Assembly: GCA_964398185.1 (NCBI GenBank)
Contig: CAYNML010000025.1
Coordinates: forward strand, 1 to 64,000
DNA: 64,000 nucleotides
DNA from: Fen-1058 sp964398185
GTDB lineage: Bacteria; Chloroflexota; Anaerolineae; Fen-1058
Direction: 5' to 3'
The notes under the pieces were generated by a model that was not told the origin of the DNA, did no database searches, and saw nothing but the letters and a program-made list of their open reading frames with translations. Below are positions 8,063 through 17,010 of this stretch, in pieces. The stretch's first letter is position 1; every line of letters starts with the position of its first letter. Both the position numbers and the translations under genes were made by a program.

Positions 8063-8926
8063 ATGTCACGCGTTCACATCGTTACCGACAGCACCGCGCA
8101 CTTTCCCGACCCCACCCTGCCCGATCGCCTGGGCGTCACCGTCGTGCCCCAAAGCATCCAGTTCGGGAAGCAGACGTACCGCGAAGGGGTGGATATTTCG
8201 GGCGAAGAATTCTTCCGCCGCCTGCCGCACTACGGGACCCTGCCGGCGCTGCATCCGCCCACCGCCGACACCTTCCGGGACCTGTATGCGGAAAAATTCC
8301 GCCAGAACAAACAGATTTTATCCATCCATCTCTCTAGCAAGATGAGCGACACCTTCGCGCACGCCCGCCAGGCCGCCGATGAATTTCTGGGCGGCAACAA
8401 GATCGTCGTGATCGATTCGCTGACTACCTCCATCGGACTGGGCTGGCTGGTCGAAGCCGCGGCTTCGGCCGCGGCCAGCGGCGCGGCGCTGGACGAGATC
8501 GTGCGCATCGTGCGCGGCATGATCACGCACATGTACGCCGTGTTCTTCGTCGATCAACTCGACTATCTGGAGCGCAACGGGCGCTTGAGCAAGTCGCAGG
8601 CCGTGCTGGGCACCATGCTGGGCATCAAACCCTTCCTCACCATCGAGGAAGGCGAGATCATCCCGATGGAGAAAGTCCGCACCCGCGAGAAGGCCATCGA
8701 CAAGCTGCTGGAGTTTGTCTCGGAGTTTTCCGCCATCGATCGCGTGGCCATCATGCAAAGCGGCCAGCAGCCCACAGAGGACACGCGCCAACTGCTGGAA
8801 CGCCTGGAGCAGACCTTTCCGGGGCAATACTTCCCGGTGCTGAACTACGGACCGGGCCTGGCCTGCCAGATCGGGCCGAATAGCCTGGGCATCTTCATCT
8901 ACGAAGGGTCGGGCAAAGAGGGTTAA
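8063..8926 (+). CDS. DegV family fatty-acid-binding protein (FakB-like), copy 1
   Basis: 287 residues beginning MSRVHIVTDSTAHFPD, the DegV signature. The C-terminus carries NYGPGLACQIGPNSLG, the segment closing the lipid pocket in this family. It is 26 bp downstream of fakA, on the same strand, and would present an acyl chain to FakA. A 12-bp stem hairpin follows its stop and separates it from copy 2. Confidence 0.9.
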   Translation: MSRVHIVTDSTAHFPDPTLPDRLGVTVVPQSIQFGKQTYREGVDISGEEFFRRLPHYGTLPALHPPTADTFRDLYAEKFRQNKQILSIHLSSKMSDTFAHARQAADEFLGGNKIVVIDSLTTSIGLGWLVEAAASAAASGAALDEIVRIVRGMITHMYAVFFVDQLDYLERNGRLSKSQAVLGTMLGIKPFLTIEEGEIIPMEKVRTREKAIDKLLEFVSEFSAIDRVAIMQSGQQPTEDTRQLLERLEQTFPGQYFPVLNYGPGLACQIGPNSLGIFIYEGSGKEG

Positions 8927-8928
8927 GT

Positions 8929-8961
8929 AACCTCCCGGAGACTTAAAGCCTCCGGGAGGTT
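8929..8961 (+). repeat. CTCCCGGAG-type hairpin between the two degV genes
   Basis: A perfect 12-bp inverted repeat (8929-8940 with 8950-8961), loop 9 nt. The core CTCCCGGAG/CTCCGGGAG recurs at 37141-37173. Only a weak T-run follows, so it may be a dispersed repeat, a weak terminator, or both. Confidence 0.6.
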
Positions 8962-8975
8962 TGCACTATTGCGAC

Positions 8976-9806
8976 ATGATCCACATCGTCACCGACAGCA
9001 CCTCGGACCTTCCGCCGGACATCGTCCGTGAACTCAACATCACGGTCATCCCGGTGCACGTCATTTTCGGCGAGGAATCGTTCGACGACGGCGTGACCAT
9101 CACGCGCGCAGAATTCTATCGCCGCCTCAAGACCACCAAAGTTCTGCCAACGACTTCAACGCCGAGCATCGGCGAGTTTGCCGAAGTGTATCAGCGCGTC
9201 GGCGGCGAGATCGTCTCAATTCATGTCGCCGCCAAATGGAGCAGTTTGCTCGAGGTCGCGCGGCTCGGCGCAGAACTAGCAACCGGCGCGCAAGTGACTT
9301 TATTTGACTCCGGCAAACTGGCGATGGGCCTGGGCTGGCAGGTCATTCTGGCGGCGCGCGCCGCGCAGCACGGCCACTCGGCCACAGAAATCGGGCAGCT
9401 CTTGCAGACCGCCAAACACCGTGTGCGCCTGTTCGCCGCCCTGGACACGCTGGAATTTCTGCGGCGCAGCGGGCGCGTCAATTCTTTTCTGGCGCGCTTC
9501 GGCCAGCTGCTCAGCATCAAGCCCATCATCGATGTCGGCGACGGTGAAGTCTCGATGGTCGATCGGGTACGCACGCGCCGCGCCGCCATCGATCGGCTCC
9601 GCGAAATCACTTACCAGCTCGGGCCGCTGGAATCGCTGGCGGTGCTGCATACTTCGAACTACGCCACGGCACGCACCCTGGCCGACGAGTTTGCCGCGAC
9701 GATACCCAACCTGCGCGAACCCATCATCGTCTGCGAAGCCACCACCGCCGTCGGCACGCACGTGGGGCCCAACGGGCTGGGCATCGCCGCGGTCGTAGCC
9801 GAATAG
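8976..9806 (+). CDS. DegV family fatty-acid-binding protein (FakB-like), copy 2
   Basis: 276 residues from the ATG at 8976, which begins the conserved MIHIVTDSTSDLPPD; the TTG at 8961 inside the hairpin was rejected. TPSIGEFAEVY and THVGPNGLGI match the DegV lipid-pocket positions. It differs from copy 1 across most of its length, so the pair probably has different acyl-chain preferences (inference from Firmicutes, where two FakBs bind saturated or unsaturated chains). Confidence 0.9.
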   Translation: MIHIVTDSTSDLPPDIVRELNITVIPVHVIFGEESFDDGVTITRAEFYRRLKTTKVLPTTSTPSIGEFAEVYQRVGGEIVSIHVAAKWSSLLEVARLGAELATGAQVTLFDSGKLAMGLGWQVILAARAAQHGHSATEIGQLLQTAKHRVRLFAALDTLEFLRRSGRVNSFLARFGQLLSIKPIIDVGDGEVSMVDRVRTRRAAIDRLREITYQLGPLESLAVLHTSNYATARTLADEFAATIPNLREPIIVCEATTAVGTHVGPNGLGIAAVVAE

Positions 9807-9855
9807 CGTATAATTGAGCACACGCTGTGTGTTCATTCTGATCTGAGACCTCAGC

Positions 9856-12429
9856 ATGACTTTCAAAAACCCGGCGTTTGACAAACTCTATAAAATACTC
9901 AAGCTCGAAGCCGGTACCGGTTATCGCGACAAGGCCATGATCGGCGGTCTGTCACAATTTGCCGCGCGCTGGCAGCAAGAAGCGGGCGACGGCGAAGACG
10001 TGCAGCACATCGCCGACATTCTGCGCACCTACAGCCAACTCAACCCGGTCGATCCGCGCCGCATGGCGATCACACAGATCGTACAATTGATGGGGATGCC
10101 CGTCAGCGGCGTCAAGCCCAGCACGGCGCCGATCGAGCCGCCCGCCGAACCGCAGCTCGAGCCGGCCGCTGTCGTGGCCGTCGAACCGCCGCCCGCTCAA
10201 TCGGGTGCGCCGTCCCCCTCGATCGAATCCGCGCCGCCCCCGCGGCCCAGCGTCGCCAGCGAACCGCCTCCGCCACCCGCGGCGCCGATCGCCGAACAGA
10301 AACCGATCGAGAAGCCGAAGCCCAGGCCGCTGCCCGAAGCGCGGGACGAACAGGGCAACCGGATCGGACTGGCATCTCCGGTGACGGTCATCAGCGGCAT
10401 CGGTCCGGCCATCGCCGAAAAACTGGAACGACTGGGCGTGAAGACCATTCGCGATCTGCTGTATTTCTTCCCGCGCCGCTACGACGATTACAGCAACCTG
10501 CGCCCCATCAACCGCCTGCAGTACGGCGATGAAGTGACCATCATGGGCACGGTGTGGGACGCGGGTGACAAGCGCGTGCGCGGCGGCGCGTCGATCTTTC
10601 AAGCCATCATCAGCGATGGCTCCGGAACGATCCAGTGTACGTGGTTCAATCCATACATCGGCAATCAGATCAAGCGCGGCGTGCAGATCGTGGTCAGCGG
10701 CAAAGTCACCGAGTTCAACGGGCGCTTGACTTTCTCTTCGCCCGAATTTGAATTGCTGGACAACGAGCTGCTCAACACGGCCCGCATCGTGCCGGTGTAT
10801 CCGCTGACTGAAGGCTTGTCCAATCGCGCGCTGCGCAAGTTCACGCGCCGCACCGTCGATTACTGGTCGCCGCGCATCGAGGACAGCCTGCCGGACAGTG
10901 TGCGCCACTCGGCCGGCTTGATGAGTCTGCCCACCGCACTGGCGCAGATCCACTTTCCAGATTCGATCCCGGCGCTGGAAACAGCGCAGCGCCGCCTCGC
11001 CTTTGACGAGTTGTTCCTGCTGCAATTGGGCCTGCTGAAACAGAAGGCGCAGTGGCGCAGCGCGAACGGTCGGGCGCTGTTGGTCGATCGGGCGGCGTTG
11101 GACGCGTTCATCAGATCGCTGCCCTACCCGTTGACCGAGGCGCAGCGCCGCGTCATCGAGGACATTCTCGGCGACATCGGCACACCGCACCCGATGAGCC
11201 GCCTGGTGCAGGGCGATGTGGGCTCGGGCAAGACGGTGGTCGCCGCGGCGGCGATGTTCCTCGCCGCGCAGTCGGGCGCGCAAGCCGCCATCATGGCCCC
11301 CACAGAGATTCTGGCCGAGCAGCACTACAAGAATCTGAGCACGTTATGCGATCAGGTCAATGCGCAGGGCGTGCCGCGCCCGCTGACCGTGCGCTTGCTG
11401 ACCGGCAGCACTGCGCCAGTCGAGCGGGAAATGATCGTGGCCGAAATCGCCGACGGGCGCGCGAACATCATCGTGGGCACGCATGCGCTGATTCAAGAGA
11501 CGGTGTCGTTCAACGATCTGGCGCTGGCCGTCGTCGACGAACAGCATCGTTTCGGCGTCGCGCAGCGCGGCGCGCTGCGCCAGAAGGGCCGCAACCCGCA
11601 TGTGCTGGTGATGACGGCCACACCCATCCCGCGCACGCTGGCGCTGACGCTCTACGGCGATCTCGATCTCTCGGTGATCGATCAGATGCCGCCGGGCCGC
11701 CAACCCATCGAGACGCGCATCGTGCTGCCCGCCGAGCGCGAGCGCGCCTACTCGTTCGTGCGCGCGCAGATCGAGAAGGGGCGGCAGGCGTTCATTATCT
11801 GCCCGCTGGTCGAAGAGTCCGACAAGATCGAAGCGAAGGCCGCCGTGGAAGAACACGCGCGCCTGCAGAAGCACGTCTTCCCGCAGTTCAAGTTGGGCCT
11901 GCTGCACGGCCGCATGAAAGCCGACGACAAAGACGCCGCCATGCGCGCCTTCGCCAACAACGAGACGCAGATTCTGGTCTCAACGTCCGTCGTGGAAGTG
12001 GGCATCGATGTCCCGAACGCGACCATCATCATGATCGAGGGCGCGGAACGTTTCGGGTTATCGCAGCTGCATCAGTTCCGCGGGCGCGTGGGACGCGGCG
12101 CGCATAAGTCGTTCTGCCTGCTGCTGACCGAATTGAGCGCCGCCGATCTCACCGAGCGCCTGAAGGCGGTGGAAGCCAGCACCGATGGGTTTGTGCTGGC
12201 CGAGAAGGATTTGCAGCTGCGCGGGCCGGGGCAGTTCTTCGGGACACGGCAGAGCGGCCTGCCCGATCTGCACATGACCAATGTCACCGACGCGCGCCTG
12301 ATCGATCTGGCGCGGCGCGAGGCGGAGAAGTTGCTGAACAATGACCCAGAGTTAAGCTCAGAAGAAGATCAACCCCTGGCACAGCGCCTGAAGGAGTTCT
12401 GGGCAAGCGGCGCAGGAGACTTGAGCTAG
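9856..12429 (+). CDS. recG: ATP-dependent DNA helicase RecG
   Basis: 857 residues, longer than the common 690-780. The first ~85 residues are helical and followed by a Pro/Ala-rich linker (about 85-165), an extension before the wedge domain seen in some Chloroflexota. Then an HhH-like VISGIGPAIAEKLERLGV, the OB/wedge domain, helicase Walker A GDVGSGKT (about 455), DEQH box (about 560), MTATPIPRTL, and the C-terminal RGRVGRG motif VI. RecG remodels stalled replication forks and Holliday junctions. A TATAAT at 9809-9814 could be its promoter, without a clear -35. Confidence 0.96.
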   Translation: MTFKNPAFDKLYKILKLEAGTGYRDKAMIGGLSQFAARWQQEAGDGEDVQHIADILRTYSQLNPVDPRRMAITQIVQLMGMPVSGVKPSTAPIEPPAEPQLEPAAVVAVEPPPAQSGAPSPSIESAPPPRPSVASEPPPPPAAPIAEQKPIEKPKPRPLPEARDEQGNRIGLASPVTVISGIGPAIAEKLERLGVKTIRDLLYFFPRRYDDYSNLRPINRLQYGDEVTIMGTVWDAGDKRVRGGASIFQAIISDGSGTIQCTWFNPYIGNQIKRGVQIVVSGKVTEFNGRLTFSSPEFELLDNELLNTARIVPVYPLTEGLSNRALRKFTRRTVDYWSPRIEDSLPDSVRHSAGLMSLPTALAQIHFPDSIPALETAQRRLAFDELFLLQLGLLKQKAQWRSANGRALLVDRAALDAFIRSLPYPLTEAQRRVIEDILGDIGTPHPMSRLVQGDVGSGKTVVAAAAMFLAAQSGAQAAIMAPTEILAEQHYKNLSTLCDQVNAQGVPRPLTVRLLTGSTAPVEREMIVAEIADGRANIIVGTHALIQETVSFNDLALAVVDEQHRFGVAQRGALRQKGRNPHVLVMTATPIPRTLALTLYGDLDLSVIDQMPPGRQPIETRIVLPAERERAYSFVRAQIEKGRQAFIICPLVEESDKIEAKAAVEEHARLQKHVFPQFKLGLLHGRMKADDKDAAMRAFANNETQILVSTSVVEVGIDVPNATIIMIEGAERFGLSQLHQFRGRVGRGAHKSFCLLLTELSAADLTERLKAVEASTDGFVLAEKDLQLRGPGQFFGTRQSGLPDLHMTNVTDARLIDLARREAEKLLNNDPELSSEEDQPLAQRLKEFWASGAGDLS

Positions 12430-12511
12430 TGCCGGCGGCGCATTAATCATCTCACGCCAAGCCGCCAAGTTGCAAAGTTGTTTTTCGCACCACACCTTCC
12501 AAGGAGCCACT

Positions 12512-13042
12512 TTGACCGTCGCCATCTACCCTGCCTCATTCGATCCCATCCATTACGGCCATATCGACATCGCCAAACGATCGGCGCTCATCTTCGATCG
12601 CGTCATCGTCGCCGTGTACGATCGACCGTTGAAGAACCTGCTGTTCAACATCGACGAGCGGCTGCAGCTGGCCGAACAAGCGCTGCGCGACGTGCCCAAC
12701 ATCGAAATCACACGCTACAGCGGCTTGACGGTAGAGTATGCGCGGCAGGCCGGCGCGCAGGTCATCGTGCGCGGGCTGCGCGTGGTCAGCGATTTTGAAC
12801 TGGAATGGCACATGGCGTTGACCAACAAACAGCTGGCGCCTGATATTGAGGTGGTGTGCTTCATGACCAGCCAGGCCTATGCCTTCCTGAGCTCGAGCAC
12901 CGTGCGCGAAGTGGCGCTGCTCGGCGGCGATGTGTCGAGCATGGCGCCGTCGTTTGTGGTGGAGGCGCTGCAGCACAAGGCGATCGAGCGGGCCAAGGAC
13001 CCCGGCAATCACCCGGTGCCGATTACGTCGCTGCGCGATTAA
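12512..13042 (+). CDS. coaD: Phosphopantetheine adenylyltransferase
   Basis: 176 residues beginning at a TTG (12512) with AAGGAG 7 bp upstream; it reads into VAIYPASFDPIHYGH, the T/HxGH nucleotidyltransferase motif (here PIHYGH), and later SSSTVREVA, the ISSTxxR-type motif. CoaD makes dephospho-CoA from 4'-phosphopantetheine and ATP. Starts farther upstream (12470) add unrelated residues. It is followed by a coiled-coil gene as often seen in this phylum. Confidence 0.93.
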   Translation: MTVAIYPASFDPIHYGHIDIAKRSALIFDRVIVAVYDRPLKNLLFNIDERLQLAEQALRDVPNIEITRYSGLTVEYARQAGAQVIVRGLRVVSDFELEWHMALTNKQLAPDIEVVCFMTSQAYAFLSSSTVREVALLGGDVSSMAPSFVVEALQHKAIERAKDPGNHPVPITSLRD

Positions 13043-13132
13043 GTCAACGCTGCGCGCTGAAATCGATTTGCAAATTTTGCCAACTTGTAAGACACTGTAG
13101 GCAGCAATCAACAGCCTGAACGAGGGTCGCCT

Positions 13133-13639
13133 ATGGACATCCTGCATCTTATCGATCAACTCGAAGCGCTGCTGAACGAAGGCTCGCATCCGCCGCTGGT
13201 GGGCAAGCGCGTGCTGATTGACGAACAACGCGTGTGGGAAGTCATCGACCAGATGCGCGTCTCCATTCCCGAGGAGGTCAAGAAGGCCAAGCGCATCAAC
13301 CAGGAGCGCGATCGCATCATCGCGCAGGCCAACGAGGAAGCTACCCGCATCGTCGAACTGGGACGCGATGAGGCGCAGCAACTGGCTTCGGAGACTGAAA
13401 TCTCGAAACAGGCGCAGGCGCGCGCGCAGACCATCGTGGAACGCGCCCAGCGCGAAGCCGACGCCCTGAAAGCAGACGCCGACGACTACACGATCCAGGT
13501 CCTGTCAAAACTGGAAGAAGATCTGGCCAAGGCGCTGAGCATCGTACGCAACGGCCTGCTGAAATTGAATACCGAAAAGGCCTACACCGACCGAGCAGGG
13601 CTGGACAACGGCTCGTCGGCGTCCGTACGAGTGTCTTGA
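13133..13639 (+). CDS. Coiled-coil protein of unknown function downstream of coaD
   Basis: 168 residues. The first ~50 residues contain LIDQLEALLNEG and a VWEVIDQMR segment, then a long charged, Ala/Glu-rich heptad stretch (about 55-125), like the stalk of ATP-synthase b subunits or DivIVA-type proteins. No membrane segment or catalytic motif is visible. Homologues next to coaD are usually annotated as hypothetical or ATPase-like; I do not assign a function. Its stop codon overlaps the rpmF promoter -35. Confidence 0.7.
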   Translation: MDILHLIDQLEALLNEGSHPPLVGKRVLIDEQRVWEVIDQMRVSIPEEVKKAKRINQERDRIIAQANEEATRIVELGRDEAQQLASETEISKQAQARAQTIVERAQREADALKADADDYTIQVLSKLEEDLAKALSIVRNGLLKLNTEKAYTDRAGLDNGSSASVRVS

Positions 13640-13663
13640 CATACATCACCCTTCTGCTATAAT
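13636..13663 (+). promoter_or_regulatory. Consensus sigma-70 promoter of rpmF
   Basis: TTGACA (13636-13641), 16-bp spacer, TATAAT (13658-13663), both hexamers perfect. The mRNA would have about a 65-nt leader before rpmF. Confidence 0.85.
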
Positions 13664-13736
13664 TCGCGCCCGGTCACGTGTGATGGGTCATACTTGGCCC
13701 CGTTACAGCATCTCGAAAGGAAAGCAGCAACGCATC

Positions 13737-13952
13737 ATGACACCGCTACCAAAACGCAAGCATTCCAAGGGCCGGCGTAATCGCCGCCGGGCGCACTATA
13801 ACCTGAAGCCGACCACGCTGGAACTGTGCGGACAGTGCAAGGAACTGAAGCTGCCGCATCGGGTGTGTCCAAACTGCGGCACGTACAATGGCCGCCAGGT
13901 CATCGACGTGCAGGCGCGTGACGAGCGCAAGAACCGCAAGAGCGCGCAGTAA
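13737..13952 (+). CDS. rpmF: 50S ribosomal protein L32
   Basis: 71 residues beginning MTPLPKRKHSKGRRNRRRAH, with CGQC and CPNC zinc-ribbon pairs. The ATG at 13737 is favoured over an upstream in-frame ATG at 13683 because L32 similarity begins there; AAAGGAAAG lies about 14 bp upstream. A strong promoter precedes it and a terminator-like hairpin follows it. Confidence 0.95.
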   Translation: MTPLPKRKHSKGRRNRRRAHYNLKPTTLELCGQCKELKLPHRVCPNCGTYNGRQVIDVQARDERKNRKSAQ

Positions 13953-13964
13953 GCCCAACTCAGC

Positions 13965-13997
13965 CACGGGGCCGATCATGCAAGTGACGGCCTCGTG
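13965..13997 (+). terminator. Terminator-like hairpin after rpmF
   Basis: A 10-bp stem CACGGGGCCG / CGGCCTCGTG (one G-T pair) followed by TGTTGTTTCT, 12 bp after the rpmF stop. A second hairpin with 11-bp arms (14051-14061 with 14068-14078) lies farther on before fabD. Confidence 0.65.
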
Positions 13998-14137
13998 TGT
14001 TGTTTCTACTCATTCAGGCCAAGCGCTCATCACCCGCGTCCGCGCGGGCTGCTTCGACCGCCGGGACGCGGTCGAAGCGCAATTGAGATAGCCCCCGGTG
14101 GGCGTTCCTTTAACAAATCTTTCTCAGGGTGAATGCC

Positions 14138-15076
14138 ATGAATCCTGCTCAGTTCGCCTTTCTGTTTCCCGGCCAAGGCTCGCAAGTGGTGGGTATGGGC
14201 CGGGAGTTGGTGGAAGCCTACCCTGAAGCCCGATCGATTTTTGCCCAGGCCGACGACGTCCTGGGCTTTGCCTTATCCCGATTGTGCTTCGAGGGCCCCG
14301 AGGCCGACTTGATGGATACCATCAACGCGCAGCCGGCCATCCTCACACACAGCATCGCCACGCTGCGCGTCATCGAGCAGATCGCGCCAGAGGTCAAGCC
14401 CGCGCTGCTGGCTGGTCACAGCCTGGGCGAGTTCAGCGCGTTGGTCGCCGCCGGCTCGTTGTCGTTTGAAGATGCCGTGCGGTTGGTGCGCGAGCGCGGT
14501 CGCCTGATGAAAGATGCCGGCAAAGCGAATCCCGGTGCGATGGCCGCCGTCATGCCGTTAAGCCGCGATGTGCTGGACGAGGTGTGCCGGGAAGCCAGCG
14601 CGCTCGTGGGCAAGCCCGTACAGGTGGCTAACGACAACAGCCCAGGTCAGATCGTGATTTCCGGTGATAACGCCGCGCTGGAAAAGGCGATGGAGTTAGC
14701 CAAAGCGCGCGGCGCGAAGCGCGTGGTCCGTCTGCAAGTCAGCATCGCTTCGCATTCGCCCTTGATGAAGATGGCCGCCCGATCGTTCCGCGGCGAACTC
14801 GACGCGATCTCCTTTGCACCGCCGCGTATCCCCGTCGTCGGCAATGTGTATGCCCGCCCGATCGAACTGGTGGACATCCGCGACGAACTGGAAGCGCAGC
14901 TCACCTCGCCCGTGCGCTGGACCGAATCGGTGCAGTACCTGGCGCAGCGCGGCGTGACAACGTGCATTGAGATCGGGCCGAAGGATGTGCTGGCTGGATT
15001 GGTGCGCCGCATCGATACTACCCTGACTGCGATGAGCGTGGGTGATCCCAGGGGCATCGAGTTGCTCTTGGCGTAG
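14138..15076 (+). CDS. fabD: Malonyl-CoA:ACP transacylase
   Basis: 312 residues. FLFPGQGSQVVGMG opens the protein and the catalytic serine sits in GHSLGE (Ser about 95); a SHSPLM histidine (about 200) completes the dyad. FabD loads malonyl units onto ACP for type II fatty acid synthesis. The ATG at 14138 with AGGGTG upstream is preferred over the GTG at 14129. It follows rpmF (plsX, often between them, is absent) and precedes fabG genes. Confidence 0.95.
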   Translation: MNPAQFAFLFPGQGSQVVGMGRELVEAYPEARSIFAQADDVLGFALSRLCFEGPEADLMDTINAQPAILTHSIATLRVIEQIAPEVKPALLAGHSLGEFSALVAAGSLSFEDAVRLVRERGRLMKDAGKANPGAMAAVMPLSRDVLDEVCREASALVGKPVQVANDNSPGQIVISGDNAALEKAMELAKARGAKRVVRLQVSIASHSPLMKMAARSFRGELDAISFAPPRIPVVGNVYARPIELVDIRDELEAQLTSPVRWTESVQYLAQRGVTTCIEIGPKDVLAGLVRRIDTTLTAMSVGDPRGIELLLA

Positions 15077-15135
15077 AGGCGACTCTTGCGGTCGCCCGGG
15101 GCAGACGCCGGGCCTGATCCTACAAGGAATGACTC

Positions 15136-16062
15136 ATGAACGACACACCGGCCAACGTGGGATTGCCAAAGATGCGCGTGGGCTTTATCGGCCTGGGGCT
15201 GATGGGCAAGCCGATGGCCGGCCACCTCGTCAGGGCCGGCTATCCGCTGACGGTGCACAATCGCAGCCGCGCCGCCGTCGATGAGTTGGTAGCCCAGGGA
15301 GCACAGGCCGCCACGTCGCCGCGCGAGGTGGCGGCCAACAGCGATGTGGTGATCACCATGCTGCCCGATTCGCCCGACGTCGAATCGGTGCTTGACGGGC
15401 CAGACGGTCTGCTGGCGGGCGCGCGCCCCGGCCTGATCCACATCGACATGAGCACCATCTCGGCCACGGCCACGCGCCGCATCGCCGCGCTGGAAGCCGA
15501 GCACGGTGTGGTGCACATCGACGCGCCGGTCAGCGGCGGCGACATCGGCGCAAAAAACGCGACGTTAACCATCATGGCCGGGGGCGATGAGTACGCCGCG
15601 CTGGCCGTGGAACCAATTTTCAAGGTGCTGGGCAAACGCATCACACACATCGGGCCGATCGGGTGCGGGCAGGTCGCCAAGGCCTGCAATCAGATCATGG
15701 TCGCCGCACAGATGGTGGCCATGGGCGAACTGCTGATCATGGCTCAGAAGGCCGGGGCCGATCCCGAGAAAGTCGTGGAAGCCATCAAGAGTGGCGCCGC
15801 GCAGTGCTGGACACTGGACAACAAACCACAGCGTCTGTTTGCGGGAAATCGCGCACCGGGCTTCAAGGCGTCGATGCAGTACAAGGATCTCAACATCGTC
15901 ATGGAGATGGCGCGCACTTACGGCGTCCCCCTGCCCGGCACGGCGGCGAACACGCAAGTGTTTAATGCCATGATCGCCAACGGGCTGGGCGATCAAGACA
16001 ACTCAGCCGTAATTGGCGTCATTGAGCAGCTGGCCCACACGCTGTTGCAGACGCACGAATAA
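15136..16062 (+). CDS. NAD(P)-dependent beta-hydroxyacid dehydrogenase (3-hydroxyisobutyrate dehydrogenase family)
   Basis: 308 residues with the family N-terminal signature VGFIGLGLMGKPMAGHL (about 14-30), the substrate motif DAPVSGGDIGA, the GCGQVAKACNQ segment with the catalytic lysine, and a KDLNIV motif. Members reduce or oxidise 3-hydroxyisobutyrate, tartronate semialdehyde or succinic semialdehyde; the exact substrate cannot be told. The start at 15136 has AAGGAA upstream. It interrupts the fabD-fabG order, which might link it to lipid or branched-chain metabolism. Confidence 0.88.
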   Translation: MNDTPANVGLPKMRVGFIGLGLMGKPMAGHLVRAGYPLTVHNRSRAAVDELVAQGAQAATSPREVAANSDVVITMLPDSPDVESVLDGPDGLLAGARPGLIHIDMSTISATATRRIAALEAEHGVVHIDAPVSGGDIGAKNATLTIMAGGDEYAALAVEPIFKVLGKRITHIGPIGCGQVAKACNQIMVAAQMVAMGELLIMAQKAGADPEKVVEAIKSGAAQCWTLDNKPQRLFAGNRAPGFKASMQYKDLNIVMEMARTYGVPLPGTAANTQVFNAMIANGLGDQDNSAVIGVIEQLAHTLLQTHE

Positions 16063-16156
16063 CCGTTCTCGCCGACAGATGCTTGCCGTGAAAGCACGGG
16101 GTGCTGGCAGAGGTCTGTCCGCTGAGGATGCGACTCACACCACCAGGGGAGGCAAC

Positions 16157-16900
16157 ATGTCGCTCTCGGGACAGCTTGCCGTCGTAACGGGCGGATCGCG
16201 CGGGCTGGGGCGCGGCATCGCGCTGGAGCTGGGCAAACGCGGCGCGAAGGTCGTGGTCAACTACAATACCAGCGCCGCCGCCGCCCACGAAGTGGTGCAG
16301 CGGATTAAGGACGCGGGCAGTGACGCGCTGGCTGTGCAGTCCGATGTCAGCCAGTATGATTCCGCGCAAAGCCTGATCAAAGCCGCGCTCGACTTCGGCG
16401 GGCGCGTGGACATCCTGGTCAACAACGCGGGCGCGACGCGCGACATGCTGCTGGCGCGGATGTCGGAAAACGACTGGGATACGGTCATCGCCACGAATTT
16501 GAAGAGCGCGTATAATTGCAGCAAAGCGGCGCTCAAGCCGATGATGCGGCAGACGTACGGTCGGATGGTGAATGTCTCATCGGTGGCCGGGCTGGCCGGT
16601 AATCCCGGCCAAACAAATTACTCCGCTTCGAAGGCGGGCCTGATCGGCTTCACCAAAGCGCTGGCGCGCGAAGTGGGCGCGCGGAACATCACCGTCAACG
16701 CCGTCGCACCGGGCTTCGTGCCCACCGACTTGACGTCCGTCGTCCCGCAACATCTGCTCAACGAAGCGCAGCAGCTCACGCCGTTGGGCCGCCTGGGCAC
16801 GATCGAGGATGTGGCATGCGCCATTGCTTTTCTCGTGTCCGATGAAGCCTCGTTCATCACCGGGCAAGTGGTGCGCGTGGACGGCGGCATTGCGATGTAA
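16157..16900 (+). CDS. fabG: 3-oxoacyl-ACP reductase FabG, copy 1
   Basis: 247 residues, SDR fold: TGGSRGLGRG cofactor site, NNAGATRD, catalytic Ser in VSSVAG, YSASK (Tyr/Lys pair), and a C-terminal DGGIAM. The TRDMLLARM stretch is typical of FabG. The ATG at 16157 has GGGGAGG seven bases upstream. It reduces 3-oxoacyl-ACP with NADPH in fatty acid elongation. A close paralogue follows 110 bp downstream. Confidence 0.92.
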   Translation: MSLSGQLAVVTGGSRGLGRGIALELGKRGAKVVVNYNTSAAAAHEVVQRIKDAGSDALAVQSDVSQYDSAQSLIKAALDFGGRVDILVNNAGATRDMLLARMSENDWDTVIATNLKSAYNCSKAALKPMMRQTYGRMVNVSSVAGLAGNPGQTNYSASKAGLIGFTKALAREVGARNITVNAVAPGFVPTDLTSVVPQHLLNEAQQLTPLGRLGTIEDVACAIAFLVSDEASFITGQVVRVDGGIAM

Positions 16901-17010
16901 CTTGCACAATTCGTTGGCGCGCAAGGCGGACGACAGTCTGCCGCTGAACTGTCGTTCAGCGCGCGCACTCAGAGAAACAACCTAATTCGCCAAGCGAAAG
17001 GAGCGAGAGC

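Noticed and set aside
9952..11325. 457-codon open frame opposite recG
   Set aside because: Shadow of recG in the reverse direction; no recognisable motif or ribosome-binding site.
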